A stretch of DNA of 64,000 nt from Thiotrichales bacterium (lineage in GTDB: Bacteria > Pseudomonadota > Gammaproteobacteria > Francisellales > CACEW01), in NCBI GenBank assembly GCA_947476405.1, contig CANJQG010000005.1:30652-94651 (forward strand), given 5' to 3'. The notes under the pieces were generated by a model, which was given only the letters and a program-made list of their open reading frames with translations, ran no database searches and was not told where the DNA came from. Both the position numbers and the translations under genes were made by a program. Every line of letters begins with the position of its first letter. Position 1 is the first letter of the stretch. Below, piece after piece: positions 1 to 8,141 of this stretch.

Positions 1-43
1 GAAGTCAACGGGCTTTTGGCGAACATTGCTGCATTGCAAGCCC

Positions 44-976
44 TTATTTAACGCCTGTAAAAAAATCTGAATAGGTGATGGGTTGTTTCAAAATTTTTTC
101 TGTGACTAAGTAATTCATAAAGTCCTGATAATTTTGCGCGGAATATTCTTGTGGATGGCTTGTAAAATAAGGTGCAGAGGCCAGCCAGATGGCTTGATTT
201 TGTGCTTTAATGGTGGGGGATGAGGCGAGCTCTTTGGAATAAAGCATCAACGCATCCTGATAGCTTTGTTGCGGATGGGTTTGAACATAAGCCGCCCCTT
301 GCGCCACTGCGAGCATAAAGGCGTGGATTGTTTTGGGTGCGAGATGATTTTTGTCTGCAATAAAAATCAGTTCAGCATAACTGGGAATGCCATTTTTTTC
401 AGGATAAAATAAACGGGTTTGAACGCCCATTTGTGCGAGCATGATGGGTTCTACGTTTCGCATCATTCCATTCACTGCATCGACTTTTTTGCTAAGTAAA
501 GCTTGGGATAAGTTCATGCTTAAGGGGAGAAGGCTCGGTTTTTCATGCTGTAATTCAGTATTGAGAAAGGTCGCTTCCAGTGCTCCGCCTGAATATCCAA
601 TGATTTTGCCTTTGAGTTGCTTGATCGTTTTAATCGAAGTGTTTTGTAGGACAGTGAGACAGCTTAGAGGGGTGGGCGTCAGTATGCCGACTGCAACTAA
701 AGGCAGCCCCTGTCCGATCGCAATCAGGGATTCAGGTTCGTAATCGATAGCCAGATCTGCTTGGTGAGCGAGAACTAAATTGCGAGCCTCGCTGCTGCTG
801 GTGGGTTCGATTAGTGTAACATTAAGGCCTTGCGCTTTAAAGTAGCCTTGTTGTTCGGCAATCAGAATGGGAGCGTGGTCTGGATTGATGTACCAGTCTA
901 AGGCCAATTTGATGGGGGTCAGCGAAAATGCGGCCTGACTGAAAAAAATGCTGAGGCAGAAAAGGATGTATTTCAT
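44..976 (-). CDS. ABC transporter substrate-binding protein, NMT1/THI5-like (HMP/thiamine precursor type)
   Basis: A 310-residue periplasmic solute-binding protein. The first ~18 residues (MKYILFCLSIFFSQAAFS) form a signal peptide, and the mature part opens with IKLALDWYINPDHAPILIA, the signature of the NMT1/THI5 family that binds pyrimidine (HMP) thiamine precursors in ThiXYZ-type transporters. GALEATFL and a DAVNGMM segment follow, as expected for this fold. The start is placed at the ATG just before the signal peptide; a longer reading would add 24 residues that look non-coding. It is transcribed away from the DD-carboxypeptidase gene. The permease and ATPase are not visible: only 43 bases remain downstream, where an ATG at 26-24 on the minus strand could begin the next gene. 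The exact ligand (HMP, taurine or another compound) cannot be fixed from sequence alone. Confidence 0.8.
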   Translation of the reverse strand: MKYILFCLSIFFSQAAFSLTPIKLALDWYINPDHAPILIAEQQGYFKAQGLNVTLIEPTSSSEARNLVLAHQADLAIDYEPESLIAIGQGLPLVAVGILTPTPLSCLTVLQNTSIKTIKQLKGKIIGYSGGALEATFLNTELQHEKPSLLPLSMNLSQALLSKKVDAVNGMMRNVEPIMLAQMGVQTRLFYPEKNGIPSYAELIFIADKNHLAPKTIHAFMLAVAQGAAYVQTHPQQSYQDALMLYSKELASSPTIKAQNQAIWLASAPYFTSHPQEYSAQNYQDFMNYLVTEKILKQPITYSDFFTGVK

Positions 977-1090
977 GGTGAGGCGCTTCAATGCATAAAT
1001 TTTTGAGTATAAACTTATTTTTTTGGGTCGGCTACACTGCTTGCGCATTTTTGTGCTTCTGGTTATGATTCTGCTTATGTTTCCTCATGA

Positions 1091-2485
1091 TTGTACAAAG
1101 CTGTGATCCGTTTATTTTCCGTTGTTTTATCCTGTAGTTTATTGTTGGGCGTCATGGATGCTGAGGCCAGTGCTTCTTCAAAAATCGAAGCGCTTGTGAA
1201 GCGTCAATCAGCCTATATGCAAATCGGTGTGGATATCATCAATGCAGATACGGGAAAAGTCATTTACAGCCGAAATCCTGCCTTGCCCATGACGCCTGCA
1301 AGTAATACCAAGGTCATGACGGCATCCGCGGCCTATTTATATCTGGGCCCTAATTATACCTACGTGACGAGTATGGGGCAGTCAGGCAATAATATCTATG
1401 TCAAATTCAGTGGAGATCCCACATTAAGTTCAGCTGATATTTTTGCTTTGGCAAAAAGCTTAAAGCTGGCAGGAATCAATGTGGTCAAAGGTGATGTTAT
1501 TTTGGATCAAAATATATTTTCAGGGCCTTATTATGGATTGGGCTGGTCTCAGGATGATTTGGCGTATTGTTATGGTGCGCCGATTTCTGGAGCCATTATT
1601 AATGGCAATTGTATGGCGTTGCAGGTCATTAAAAACGTGCATAGTGATACCCCTTCGATTAAGCAGTTTACGACGCGTTTTCCGGTTTTGAATCAAGTGC
1701 GTTTAGTGGGGAAGCGTGAATTGCGGACTTGTGTGTTCCAGCCAACGATTACCAGTAATAATGCGATTTTACTCCAGGGATGTTTGCCGACACGTGCAAA
1801 TTGGGGCTTTTCTTTTGCGATTAAAAACCCTTCCAATTATGCAAAACAGGTTGTTCAGACTGCATTTTCAAGAGCGGGTATTACGGTTCAGGGCCAATTT
1901 TTAAGTGGTAAAACTCCGGTCAACGAAACAGTTTTGGCGACGCATCACTCTGATGATTTAGTGACTTTATTGTCTTATATGTTGAAACATTCTGATGATG
2001 TGTATGCCGGTGCCATCGCGAAAACATTGGGTAGCAGTTATTACGGTGTTGGAAGTTATAAAGCAGGCGCCAATGCAACGAATGCGATTTTGATGGCTCG
2101 CTTGGGCAAAAACTTTAAGCCGCCTTATTTGGAAGATGGTTCAGGCTTATCTTCCTATAATTTGATTTCACCTCAGCAGTTGATTCAGGTTTATAGTTAT
2201 ATGTATCGCCAGCCTAATTTGAATAAAATTTTTATGAAGAGTTTGGCCACCTCGGGTCAGATTGGGACGCTTTCTTATCGCATGACCCAAAATGGGATGG
2301 CGGGTCATTTTATGGGTAAAACCGGTACGATTAGTGGGGTTTCGACCTTGTCCGGTTATTTGGCGATGCCCGGTCGGCCCGTTTATATTGCGGCAATCAT
2401 GATGAATGGGATTGAAGGCTCGCCCGCACATGCACGGTATGTTCAGGATCAGATTGTGAAGATGTTGGCCGGGGAGGCAGATTGA
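1091..2485 (+). CDS. dacB: D-alanyl-D-alanine carboxypeptidase/endopeptidase, PBP4 (peptidase S13) family
   Basis: A 464-residue periplasmic penicillin-binding protein that trims or cleaves peptidoglycan cross-links. An N-terminal signal peptide (hydrophobic residues ~5-25, ending near MDAEASA) precedes the S13 domain. The three active-site motifs are visible: SxxK in TPASNTKVMTAS (about residue 74), an SDD in place of the usual SDN in LKHSDDVYAGAIAK, and KTG in GKTGTISGVS. Length fits the family. The start is uncertain: TTG at 1091 or GTG at 1103 both precede the signal peptide, and neither has a strong ribosome binding site. The stop codon overlaps the TTG start of the next small gene, so translation may be coupled. 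Confidence 0.88.
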   Translation: MYKAVIRLFSVVLSCSLLLGVMDAEASASSKIEALVKRQSAYMQIGVDIINADTGKVIYSRNPALPMTPASNTKVMTASAAYLYLGPNYTYVTSMGQSGNNIYVKFSGDPTLSSADIFALAKSLKLAGINVVKGDVILDQNIFSGPYYGLGWSQDDLAYCYGAPISGAIINGNCMALQVIKNVHSDTPSIKQFTTRFPVLNQVRLVGKRELRTCVFQPTITSNNAILLQGCLPTRANWGFSFAIKNPSNYAKQVVQTAFSRAGITVQGQFLSGKTPVNETVLATHHSDDLVTLLSYMLKHSDDVYAGAIAKTLGSSYYGVGSYKAGANATNAILMARLGKNFKPPYLEDGSGLSSYNLISPQQLIQVYSYMYRQPNLNKIFMKSLATSGQIGTLSYRMTQNGMAGHFMGKTGTISGVSTLSGYLAMPGRPVYIAAIMMNGIEGSPAHARYVQDQIVKMLAGEAD

Positions 2486-2700
2486 TTGGATATTCAGGCG
2501 TTCATTCAGCTTCAATCATCAAAATTTTTGACGATCAGGCTTCCCCAAAATTAACTCGGCTTGAATTAGCGGAAAAATTGAATTGCAGCCCTGAAACCAT
2601 TAAAGAGCACTTGATCAAATTACATGAAACCCATAGACTGACGCGGATGGGTAGTACACGTTATGGGCATTGGCAAGTTTTGACACGAGGGGCGGATTAG
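2482..2700 (+). CDS. Small free-standing winged-helix DNA-binding protein
   Basis: A 72-residue protein starting at TTG 2482, four bases after a GGAGG ribosome binding site and overlapping the dacB stop. Residues ~22-68 form a winged helix-turn-helix (LTRLELAEKLN...ETIKEHLIKL...GSTRYGHWQVL). That stretch aligns with the last ~46 residues of the next gene with 18 identities by eye, so it is a free copy of that protein's C-terminal DNA-binding domain. It ends at 2700, sharing one base with the GTG start of the AlbA protein. It may act as a co-regulator or antagonist of that protein; alternatively it is the surviving 3' end of a second AlbA-type gene. The good ribosome binding site and tight coupling favour a real gene. 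Confidence 0.6.
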   Translation: MIGYSGVHSASIIKIFDDQASPKLTRLELAEKLNCSPETIKEHLIKLHETHRLTRMGSTRYGHWQVLTRGAD

Positions 2701-4061
2701 TGGTTACGCTGGAGCATCTACAATCTTTGCTTGAAAAGGGTGAAGGCGAAGAACTCGAATTTAAAGAGGGCTTTGGAAAAGAGGCTATCATTGCGGCGGC
2801 AGCTTTGGCGAATAGCAATGGTGGATATCTGTTAATAGGAGTATCCGATCAAGCACAAGTCACCGGGGTGCAAATTCATAAAGAAACTTTACGTGAATGG
2901 CTCAGCCAAATCAATATGACGGTTGCACCGCAACTGGGTCCACAAATTCAAGAAATAGAATTTCAATCTAAGAAAATAGTGGTGTTTACTATTTCAGAAA
3001 ATCCAGTCAAGCCAGTCAGTTACAAAGGTCGATATTATAAAAGAGTGGGTTCTGCCAATATGCAAATGGAGCCTTTTGAAATCGCAACTATGCATTTCCA
3101 TACACGTAATGCCAGCTGGGATTACACCGCTGCGCTAGAATATACCCTGGAGGATGTTGATCTGGCAAAGGTCTATCGCTTGATAGAAAAGATGAATCGT
3201 TTCAGAGCTTATCCGATGCAGGAAGATTCACTTGAAATTCTCAATAAATTTGAGTTATTGCGGGGGCAGCAGATTAGCTATGGTTGCCATCTGATGTTTA
3301 TGAAAAGACAAGAATCGCTCATGACCAATATCGATATCGGCCGCTTTGCAGATTTGATTACGATTAAAGACAGTGTGACGGTAAGTGGAGATATTTTATC
3401 TCAGCCAGAACAAGTGTTGGCAGCGATATGTAAACATTTGAATAAAGAATATATCATCACAGGTAAGCAATTAGAGCGTGAAGAACGTTGGGATTATCCA
3501 TTAGCGGCCTTGCGTGAAATCATCATGAATATGATCGTGCATCGCAATTATCATGATTCATCGGATTCAAAAATCAAGATTTTTAATGATCGGATTGAGT
3601 TTGTGAATCCAGGTGGAATATTTGCAGGTCAAACAACAGAAATGTTTGTGACGGGTAAATATGTGTCCAGAATTCGTAATAAGCAAGTGTCCAGACTTTT
3701 TAAAGAATTAGAAATGATTGAGGCTTATGGGTCTGGTATTTCGCGGGTCATCCAGATGTGTGTGGATTATGGTTTGCCGGGGCCATCTGTTGAAGTGTTC
3801 CCTGATTATTTTCGTTGGGTTGTGTATGGTGCTGCCCCCCAGAAAACCCCCCAGATCATCAATCAAGATCCTGTAATATCTACAAAGTCACAGATTAAGG
3901 AAATTTTAAAGAGCTACCCAGAAGTAACGCGCCAGGATTTGGTAAAGCAATTGGGTCGACATGAAGATACTATTAAGCAGCATTTGCTGGAGCTCAAAAA
4001 TGCAGGAGAGATCGAGCGAGTGGGTAGTGATCGTGCAGGCTATTGGAGAGTCATCAAATAA
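2700..4061 (+). CDS. AlbA_2 (Schlafen-type) / HATPase / winged-helix regulator-like protein
   Basis: A 453-residue protein. Residues ~7-125 form an AlbA_2/Schlafen-like nucleic-acid-binding domain (EELEFKEGFGKEAII, NSNGGYLLIGVSD, YYKRVGSANMQME). Residues ~270-370 form the GHKL-type ATP-binding module usually paired with it (REIIMNMIVHRNYH, FVNPGGIFAG, EAYGSGISRVIQMC). The last ~55 residues are a winged helix (VTRQDLVKQLG...DTIKQHLLEL). The start chosen is GTG 2700, which follows the purine-rich GAGGGG and shares one base with the previous stop; an upstream in-frame start at 2670 is less likely. Such proteins are usually annotated as ATP-binding transcriptional regulators, with biochemical function mostly unknown. 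Its stop overlaps the ATG of the nucleotidyltransferase gene, so the four genes read as one coupled unit. Confidence 0.8.
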   Translation: MVTLEHLQSLLEKGEGEELEFKEGFGKEAIIAAAALANSNGGYLLIGVSDQAQVTGVQIHKETLREWLSQINMTVAPQLGPQIQEIEFQSKKIVVFTISENPVKPVSYKGRYYKRVGSANMQMEPFEIATMHFHTRNASWDYTAALEYTLEDVDLAKVYRLIEKMNRFRAYPMQEDSLEILNKFELLRGQQISYGCHLMFMKRQESLMTNIDIGRFADLITIKDSVTVSGDILSQPEQVLAAICKHLNKEYIITGKQLEREERWDYPLAALREIIMNMIVHRNYHDSSDSKIKIFNDRIEFVNPGGIFAGQTTEMFVTGKYVSRIRNKQVSRLFKELEMIEAYGSGISRVIQMCVDYGLPGPSVEVFPDYFRWVVYGAAPQKTPQIINQDPVISTKSQIKEILKSYPEVTRQDLVKQLGRHEDTIKQHLLELKNAGEIERVGSDRAGYWRVIK

Positions 4062-4357
4062 TGCTGCTTGAATATCAATTTTTGAAAAAACTACAGCAAG
4101 AAGCGTGCGTGAAAAGGTTAGTCTTATTCGGATCGCGTGCGCGAGGAGATGCCTCAGAGCGCTCAGATATTGATTTGGCGATTGATTGCCCTCATGCCAG
4201 TGCCATGGAGTGGCAAAAATTACTGGATATCATCGAGGATGCTGATAGCTTGCTTAAGGTTGATTGTATTCGTTATGATAGGCTCTCTCCAGAAAATGAA
4301 TTGAAGCAACAAATCGATCAAGAAGGCGTGGAATTATATGTCAACAGAAAAGCTTAA
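4061..4357 (+). CDS. MNT-domain nucleotidyltransferase, MntA-type antitoxin
   Basis: A 98-residue minimal nucleotidyltransferase. The motif GS-x10-DxD is intact (G24, S25, D36, D38 in LFGSRARGDASERSDIDLAI), which defines active MntA-type enzymes that add AMP to a tyrosine of the partner HEPN toxin and so neutralise it. The ATG at 4061 overlaps the preceding TAA, and the HEPN gene begins 20 bases before this stop. The third catalytic acid is probably in KVDCIRYD. Gene order, size and motifs match MNT/HEPN toxin-antitoxin modules. Substrate and toxicity are inferred from the family. Confidence 0.85.
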   Translation: MLLEYQFLKKLQQEACVKRLVLFGSRARGDASERSDIDLAIDCPHASAMEWQKLLDIIEDADSLLKVDCIRYDRLSPENELKQQIDQEGVELYVNRKA

Positions 4358-4724
4358 GCGAACACAGGCACAGCTTGAAAAAGCGTTGATCGCTTTAAAG
4401 CAGATGATTGATAAGCCCATGCAAGAGGATCGGAGTAATATCGATGCGTGTATTCAGCGATTTGAATTTTCAGTAGAGCTGTTTTGGAAGTTTCTGAGGC
4501 GGGTTTTGGAGGGTAAAGGGCTTCTGGTGCTTTATCCCAAAGAGGTGATTCGAGAAGCGTATGCGGGTGGTTTGATTGATAATGAAGCCCTTTGGTTGGG
4601 AATGTTGCAGGATCGCAATTTGACATCTCATTCATATAATGAAGAGTTGGCGGATGAAATATTTGAGCATATTCCAGCGTATTATCAAGCAATGTGGCAG
4701 GTTTTGTTAAAAGGATTGAAGTAA
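4338..4724 (+). CDS. HEPN-domain protein, HepT-type toxin (HI0074-like)
   Basis: A 128-residue all-helical protein of the HI0074 'nucleotidyltransferase substrate-binding' family. It carries the full RX4HXY motif (R93, H98, Y100 in DRNLTSHSYNEE): Arg and His form the RNase site of HepT toxins and the Tyr is the AMPylation target of MntA. A GAAGG ribosome binding site lies inside the end of the mntA-like gene, and the two genes overlap by 20 bases. The O-antigen aminotransferase starts one base after its stop, so this TA pair is joined transcriptionally to the polysaccharide cluster. In the family the toxin cleaves or trims RNA, often tRNA; that activity here is inference. Confidence 0.83.
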   Translation: MSTEKLKRTQAQLEKALIALKQMIDKPMQEDRSNIDACIQRFEFSVELFWKFLRRVLEGKGLLVLYPKEVIREAYAGGLIDNEALWLGMLQDRNLTSHSYNEELADEIFEHIPAYYQAMWQVLLKGLK

Positions 4725-4725
4725 A

Positions 4726-5844
4726 ATGATTCCATTTATTGATTTAAAAACACAATATCAGCAATACAAGGCGGAGATTGACGCAGCCGTCATCAAAGTC
4801 ATGAGTGATGCTGAGTTTATTCAGGGTAAAGAGGTGCAGGTTTTAGAGCAAAACCTCAGTGCTTATACCGGTGCAAAACATACCATTGCCTGTGCGAATG
4901 GCACCGATGCCTTGATGCTGGCCTTGATGGCAATTGATATCCAGCCGGGTGATGAAGTCATTACGCCTTCATTCACATTTATTGCAACGGCTGAAGCGGC
5001 TGCGATTTTTGGTGCCAAAGTCGTGTTGGTGGATATCAACGAGCAAAGCTATAATATCGATATCAATCAATTAGCGGATAAAATCACGCCTAAAACCAAA
5101 GCCATCCTGCCCGTGGCGCTATATGGTCAAGCTGCAGATATGGACGAAATCAATGCGATCGCTAAACATTATGGCGAAAAATTCGGCCACAAAATCTGCG
5201 TGATCGAAGATGCGGCACAAAGTTTAGGTGCAGAATATAAAGGCAAAAAATCAGGGCATTTGAGTGAGATGGGCTGCACTAGTTTTTTCCCGTCTAAACC
5301 GCTGGGATGTTATGGCGATGGTGGGGCCATTTTTACGGATGATGATGCGCTGGCAGCGAAACTCCGTGCGTTGTCGAGTCATGGTCAAACACAGCGCTAT
5401 CGCCATGAGTATATTGGTTTGAATAGTCGCTTAGATACAATTCAGGCCGCGATTTTGAATGTGAAGTTGAAGTATTTTGAGGCTGAGGTGAAGGCGCGAC
5501 ATACGATTGGGGCGCGGTATACAGAATTGTTGCAGGGTGCAGACTGTGTGACGCCAATGACGTTTGCCGATCGGACGCATGTGTATGCGCAGTATTCCGT
5601 GAGGGTGAAGGATCGGGATGCTGTGGTGGCTCGGTTGAAAGAGGCAGGGGTGCCGACGGCGATTCATTATCCGATGCCGATTCATGCTCAGCCTTGTTTT
5701 AAAGGATTGGGGTATGTGGATGCTGATTTTCCTGTTTCTGCAAGGATTTGTCAGGAGATTTTGAGTTTGCCGATGAGTCCGTTTTTGACGGAGGGAGATC
5801 AGGGGGGTATTGTTAATATATTGAAAAAGTTACTTGATCGTTGA
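4726..5844 (+). CDS. DegT/DnrJ/EryC1 sugar aminotransferase, WbpE-like
   Basis: A 372-residue PLP-dependent aminotransferase that transfers an amino group to a keto-sugar nucleotide in the cytoplasm. The PLP lysine is K191 in CTSFFPSKPLGCYGDGG, preceded by the phosphate and ring-binding motifs ANGTDALMLAL and VIEDAAQSLGA. The wording of these motifs is closest, from memory, to WbpE, which aminates UDP-2-acetamido-3-keto-glucuronate; its usual partners WbpA/B/D are not present here. The ATG follows the HEPN stop by one base. It opens the polysaccharide cluster and could supply a UDP-linked amino sugar, perhaps acetylated by the NeuD-like enzyme at 24.3 kb. The exact substrate is uncertain. Confidence 0.85.
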   Translation: MIPFIDLKTQYQQYKAEIDAAVIKVMSDAEFIQGKEVQVLEQNLSAYTGAKHTIACANGTDALMLALMAIDIQPGDEVITPSFTFIATAEAAAIFGAKVVLVDINEQSYNIDINQLADKITPKTKAILPVALYGQAADMDEINAIAKHYGEKFGHKICVIEDAAQSLGAEYKGKKSGHLSEMGCTSFFPSKPLGCYGDGGAIFTDDDALAAKLRALSSHGQTQRYRHEYIGLNSRLDTIQAAILNVKLKYFEAEVKARHTIGARYTELLQGADCVTPMTFADRTHVYAQYSVRVKDRDAVVARLKEAGVPTAIHYPMPIHAQPCFKGLGYVDADFPVSARICQEILSLPMSPFLTEGDQGGIVNILKKLLDR

Positions 5845-5878
5845 GTAAGCCGGATTTCAGTTTTATAAGGAGTAGAAA

Positions 5879-7405
5879 GTGTCTGACAGTAAAAATATAA
5901 AAATGTTGTTTGCGGGGATTATCCTGTTTTATATACTTTGGCAGATTGGACAGTTTTTTTATGGAGAAAGAGTTTTAGCTGGGGGCGGTTTTGGTTGGGA
6001 TGGTGTCCAGTATGCGACTTGGGTTTCTCAATTTTCTTTCAGAAATTATTTTCAACATCAGCTTTCGCCATATTATATCCAGAGAATTCTGCCCTCTATT
6101 ATTGTTCATTATATTATGGTGATTTTGCATCTTAATCTTCAGAGTCATTCTGCCATTATCAATACGTTTATAGTGTATAACAATGTTATGCTTTTGTTTG
6201 TGATGCTTGGCTTATTTAGCTTGGCGTATTTTTTACGCTGGACACCTGCGGCGACCTTGGTTGCGTTTGTGAGTTTGTTTTTTAATTTTGTGCTTTTAAA
6301 GCAACTTTCTTATTATAGCGTATTGACTGATTATACTGCGTTAACGATTGGGTTTTTTCAGTTGTATTGTTATATTAAGAAAAGAGTTCTGTTTCTCTAT
6401 CTGCTTTCTATAGTAGGTGCTTTTGCGTGGCCCACCTTATTGCTATCTGGCTTCTTATTGATTTTATTTGATGCTCAGTGCTTTAAAAAAGATTATGCTG
6501 ACTCTCTCATAGATTTTATGAAAAGAAATTTTTCTTACAAAAAGTGCGCTGCCATTTTTGTTCTCAGTGTTATATTCTCTGTATTGTTTGCTGCGATATG
6601 TTTTTTTCTTTACAAAATGAGCCCTGATCATCATAAGTTTCTTACGCTATTAAATGTTCTTTTTTCCAATATAAGTTATGGCTCCATTCTGCCATGGTGG
6701 GTCGTGGTGTCAATTTTTGTTGTCCTGATTTATGTTTTTTTCCTAGTGTTGCCTGCGGGAATGTTGTTGCTTCGTGCGTTATCAGGTCTTAAGCGGGATT
6801 TTATTTTTTGGATTAAGCTTGGTTTGTGTGTTGTTTTTTATGGGGCAATTCACTTTATCGTGTCGCATTATAGTTTGCATACTATTGCAGAGCCTGGATT
6901 GAGTGGATTTTTGTTTAGGTTTGTTTTTGCGATTGCAGCGCCTGGAAAATTTCTTGCGACTTATTTTATTTATTTCGGTTTAGGAGCTGTGCTACTTGTT
7001 TTTCTATTGCCTAGAATCAGCTTTCAAGATATTGCCCCATTAGGCATACCTTATTTTCTGTTGCTTCTTATTTTTGCTCTGCAAGTGCATTCTCGATTTG
7101 GAACGCCTTACTTTCCGCTTATTGCGTTAATGATAGGAACACAGCTGAGTAAAATGAAAATCTCTTTTCAATTTTGCTTGCGTTATGTGCTTCTGGCGTT
7201 TGTTTTTTCATGTGCCTGGATTCCACTGACTTGGCCTGGACAGTCTCTTAATCCAACAATGGCTGAGCTTCATCAGTGGCCTTGGCAAGTTTATTTTGCG
7301 ACAAGTGGTTTGTGGACTACTTCTTTTTCTTATAGTATCGAATTGGTGCTCATGATCATCGCAGGCTTTTTGGTGTACCCGCTATTAAAAAACAAAATGG
7401 ATTGA
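5879..7405 (+). CDS. Polytopic membrane protein, possible GT-C-fold glycosyltransferase
   Basis: A 508-residue integral membrane protein with roughly ten to twelve hydrophobic segments. It starts at GTG 5879 after a TAAGGAG ribosome binding site. The first loop after TM1 contains GGFGWDGVQYATW; an acidic residue in this loop is the hallmark of GT-C transferases that use polyprenyl-phosphate sugars. YYIQRILPSIIVHY and a PLTWPGQSLNP segment near the C-terminus are the other distinctive parts. No family could be named with certainty. Its position between two sugar-nucleotide aminotransferase blocks suggests a role in modifying the surface glycan, for example side-branch glucosylation at the periplasmic face. 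Confidence 0.6.
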   Translation: MSDSKNIKMLFAGIILFYILWQIGQFFYGERVLAGGGFGWDGVQYATWVSQFSFRNYFQHQLSPYYIQRILPSIIVHYIMVILHLNLQSHSAIINTFIVYNNVMLLFVMLGLFSLAYFLRWTPAATLVAFVSLFFNFVLLKQLSYYSVLTDYTALTIGFFQLYCYIKKRVLFLYLLSIVGAFAWPTLLLSGFLLILFDAQCFKKDYADSLIDFMKRNFSYKKCAAIFVLSVIFSVLFAAICFFLYKMSPDHHKFLTLLNVLFSNISYGSILPWWVVVSIFVVLIYVFFLVLPAGMLLLRALSGLKRDFIFWIKLGLCVVFYGAIHFIVSHYSLHTIAEPGLSGFLFRFVFAIAAPGKFLATYFIYFGLGAVLLVFLLPRISFQDIAPLGIPYFLLLLIFALQVHSRFGTPYFPLIALMIGTQLSKMKISFQFCLRYVLLAFVFSCAWIPLTWPGQSLNPTMAELHQWPWQVYFATSGLWTTSFSYSIELVLMIIAGFLVYPLLKNKMD

Positions 7406-7409
7406 ACGC

Positions 7410-8141
7410 ATGACTCATACTCATCAGTATATAAAGTCTAAAATTCCTACAACTTGCCAAGTACATCCGTACGCAGTGATTGGGGAAGGTGTCGTATTGG
7501 GTGAAAATGTTATTATTCACCCTTTTGTAGTGATTAATGATGGTGTCACTTTAGGTGATCGTGTCGAGGTTTTTCCTGGTGCATATATTGGTAAAGAGCC
7601 AAAAGGAGCGGGAGCACTGGCAAGGCAGCCTCATTTTGAGCGTCAAGTGAAAATTGGTGCAGATTGCTCAATCGGTCCGCATACTGTGATTTATTATGAT
7701 GTTGAAATTGGTAGTAATACGCTGATCGGTGATGGTGCTTCGATTCGAGAGCAGTGTAAGGTGGGGAGCTACTGTATTATTTCACGATATGTTACCCTTA
7801 ATTATAACGCAACAGTAGGTGATCGCACTAAAATTATGGATATGACTCATGTTACTGGGAATTGTATAATCGGCTCGGATGTGTTTATTAGTTTGCATGT
7901 GGGCATGGCGAATGATAATCAGATTGGTCAGTCAGGCTATGATGATCATGTGCAAGGGCCTGTAATCTGTGATGGGGCGGCCATCGGTTTGGGGGCAATG
8001 TTATTGCCTAAAGTATATATTGGGAAAGGGGCGGTCATCAGTGCCAGTTCATTGGTAAGAAAGTCGATTGAGGCAAATACATTAGTTGCAGGTAATCCTG
8101 CGAAAACTATCAAAAAATTGAGGTGTGTAAGTGAAAGGTGA
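7410..8141 (+). CDS. Left-handed beta-helix sugar N-acetyltransferase, FdtC-like
   Basis: A 243-residue acyltransferase built almost entirely of hexapeptide repeats (IGEGVVLGENVIIHPF, VTLGDRVEVFPGAYIG, VKIGADCSIGPHTVI and onward), giving an LpxA/WbbJ-type beta-helix; trimeric and acetyl-CoA dependent in this family. The direct neighbours are a ketoisomerase of the FdtA/QdtA cupin type (overlapping by 11 bases) and an FdtB-like aminotransferase. This matches the fdt/qdt route to dTDP-3-acetamido-3,6-dideoxyhexose, so this gene likely performs the last step. An alternative is UDP-sugar N-acetylation. The ATG lies four bases after the previous stop. Confidence 0.75.
   Translation: MTHTHQYIKSKIPTTCQVHPYAVIGEGVVLGENVIIHPFVVINDGVTLGDRVEVFPGAYIGKEPKGAGALARQPHFERQVKIGADCSIGPHTVIYYDVEIGSNTLIGDGASIREQCKVGSYCIISRYVTLNYNATVGDRTKIMDMTHVTGNCIIGSDVFISLHVGMANDNQIGQSGYDDHVQGPVICDGAAIGLGAMLLPKVYIGKGAVISASSLVRKSIEANTLVAGNPAKTIKKLRCVSER

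Noticed and set aside
4354..4692. 112-codon minus-strand open frame
   Set aside because: It is fully antisense to the HEPN gene, which has a family motif and a ribosome binding site.
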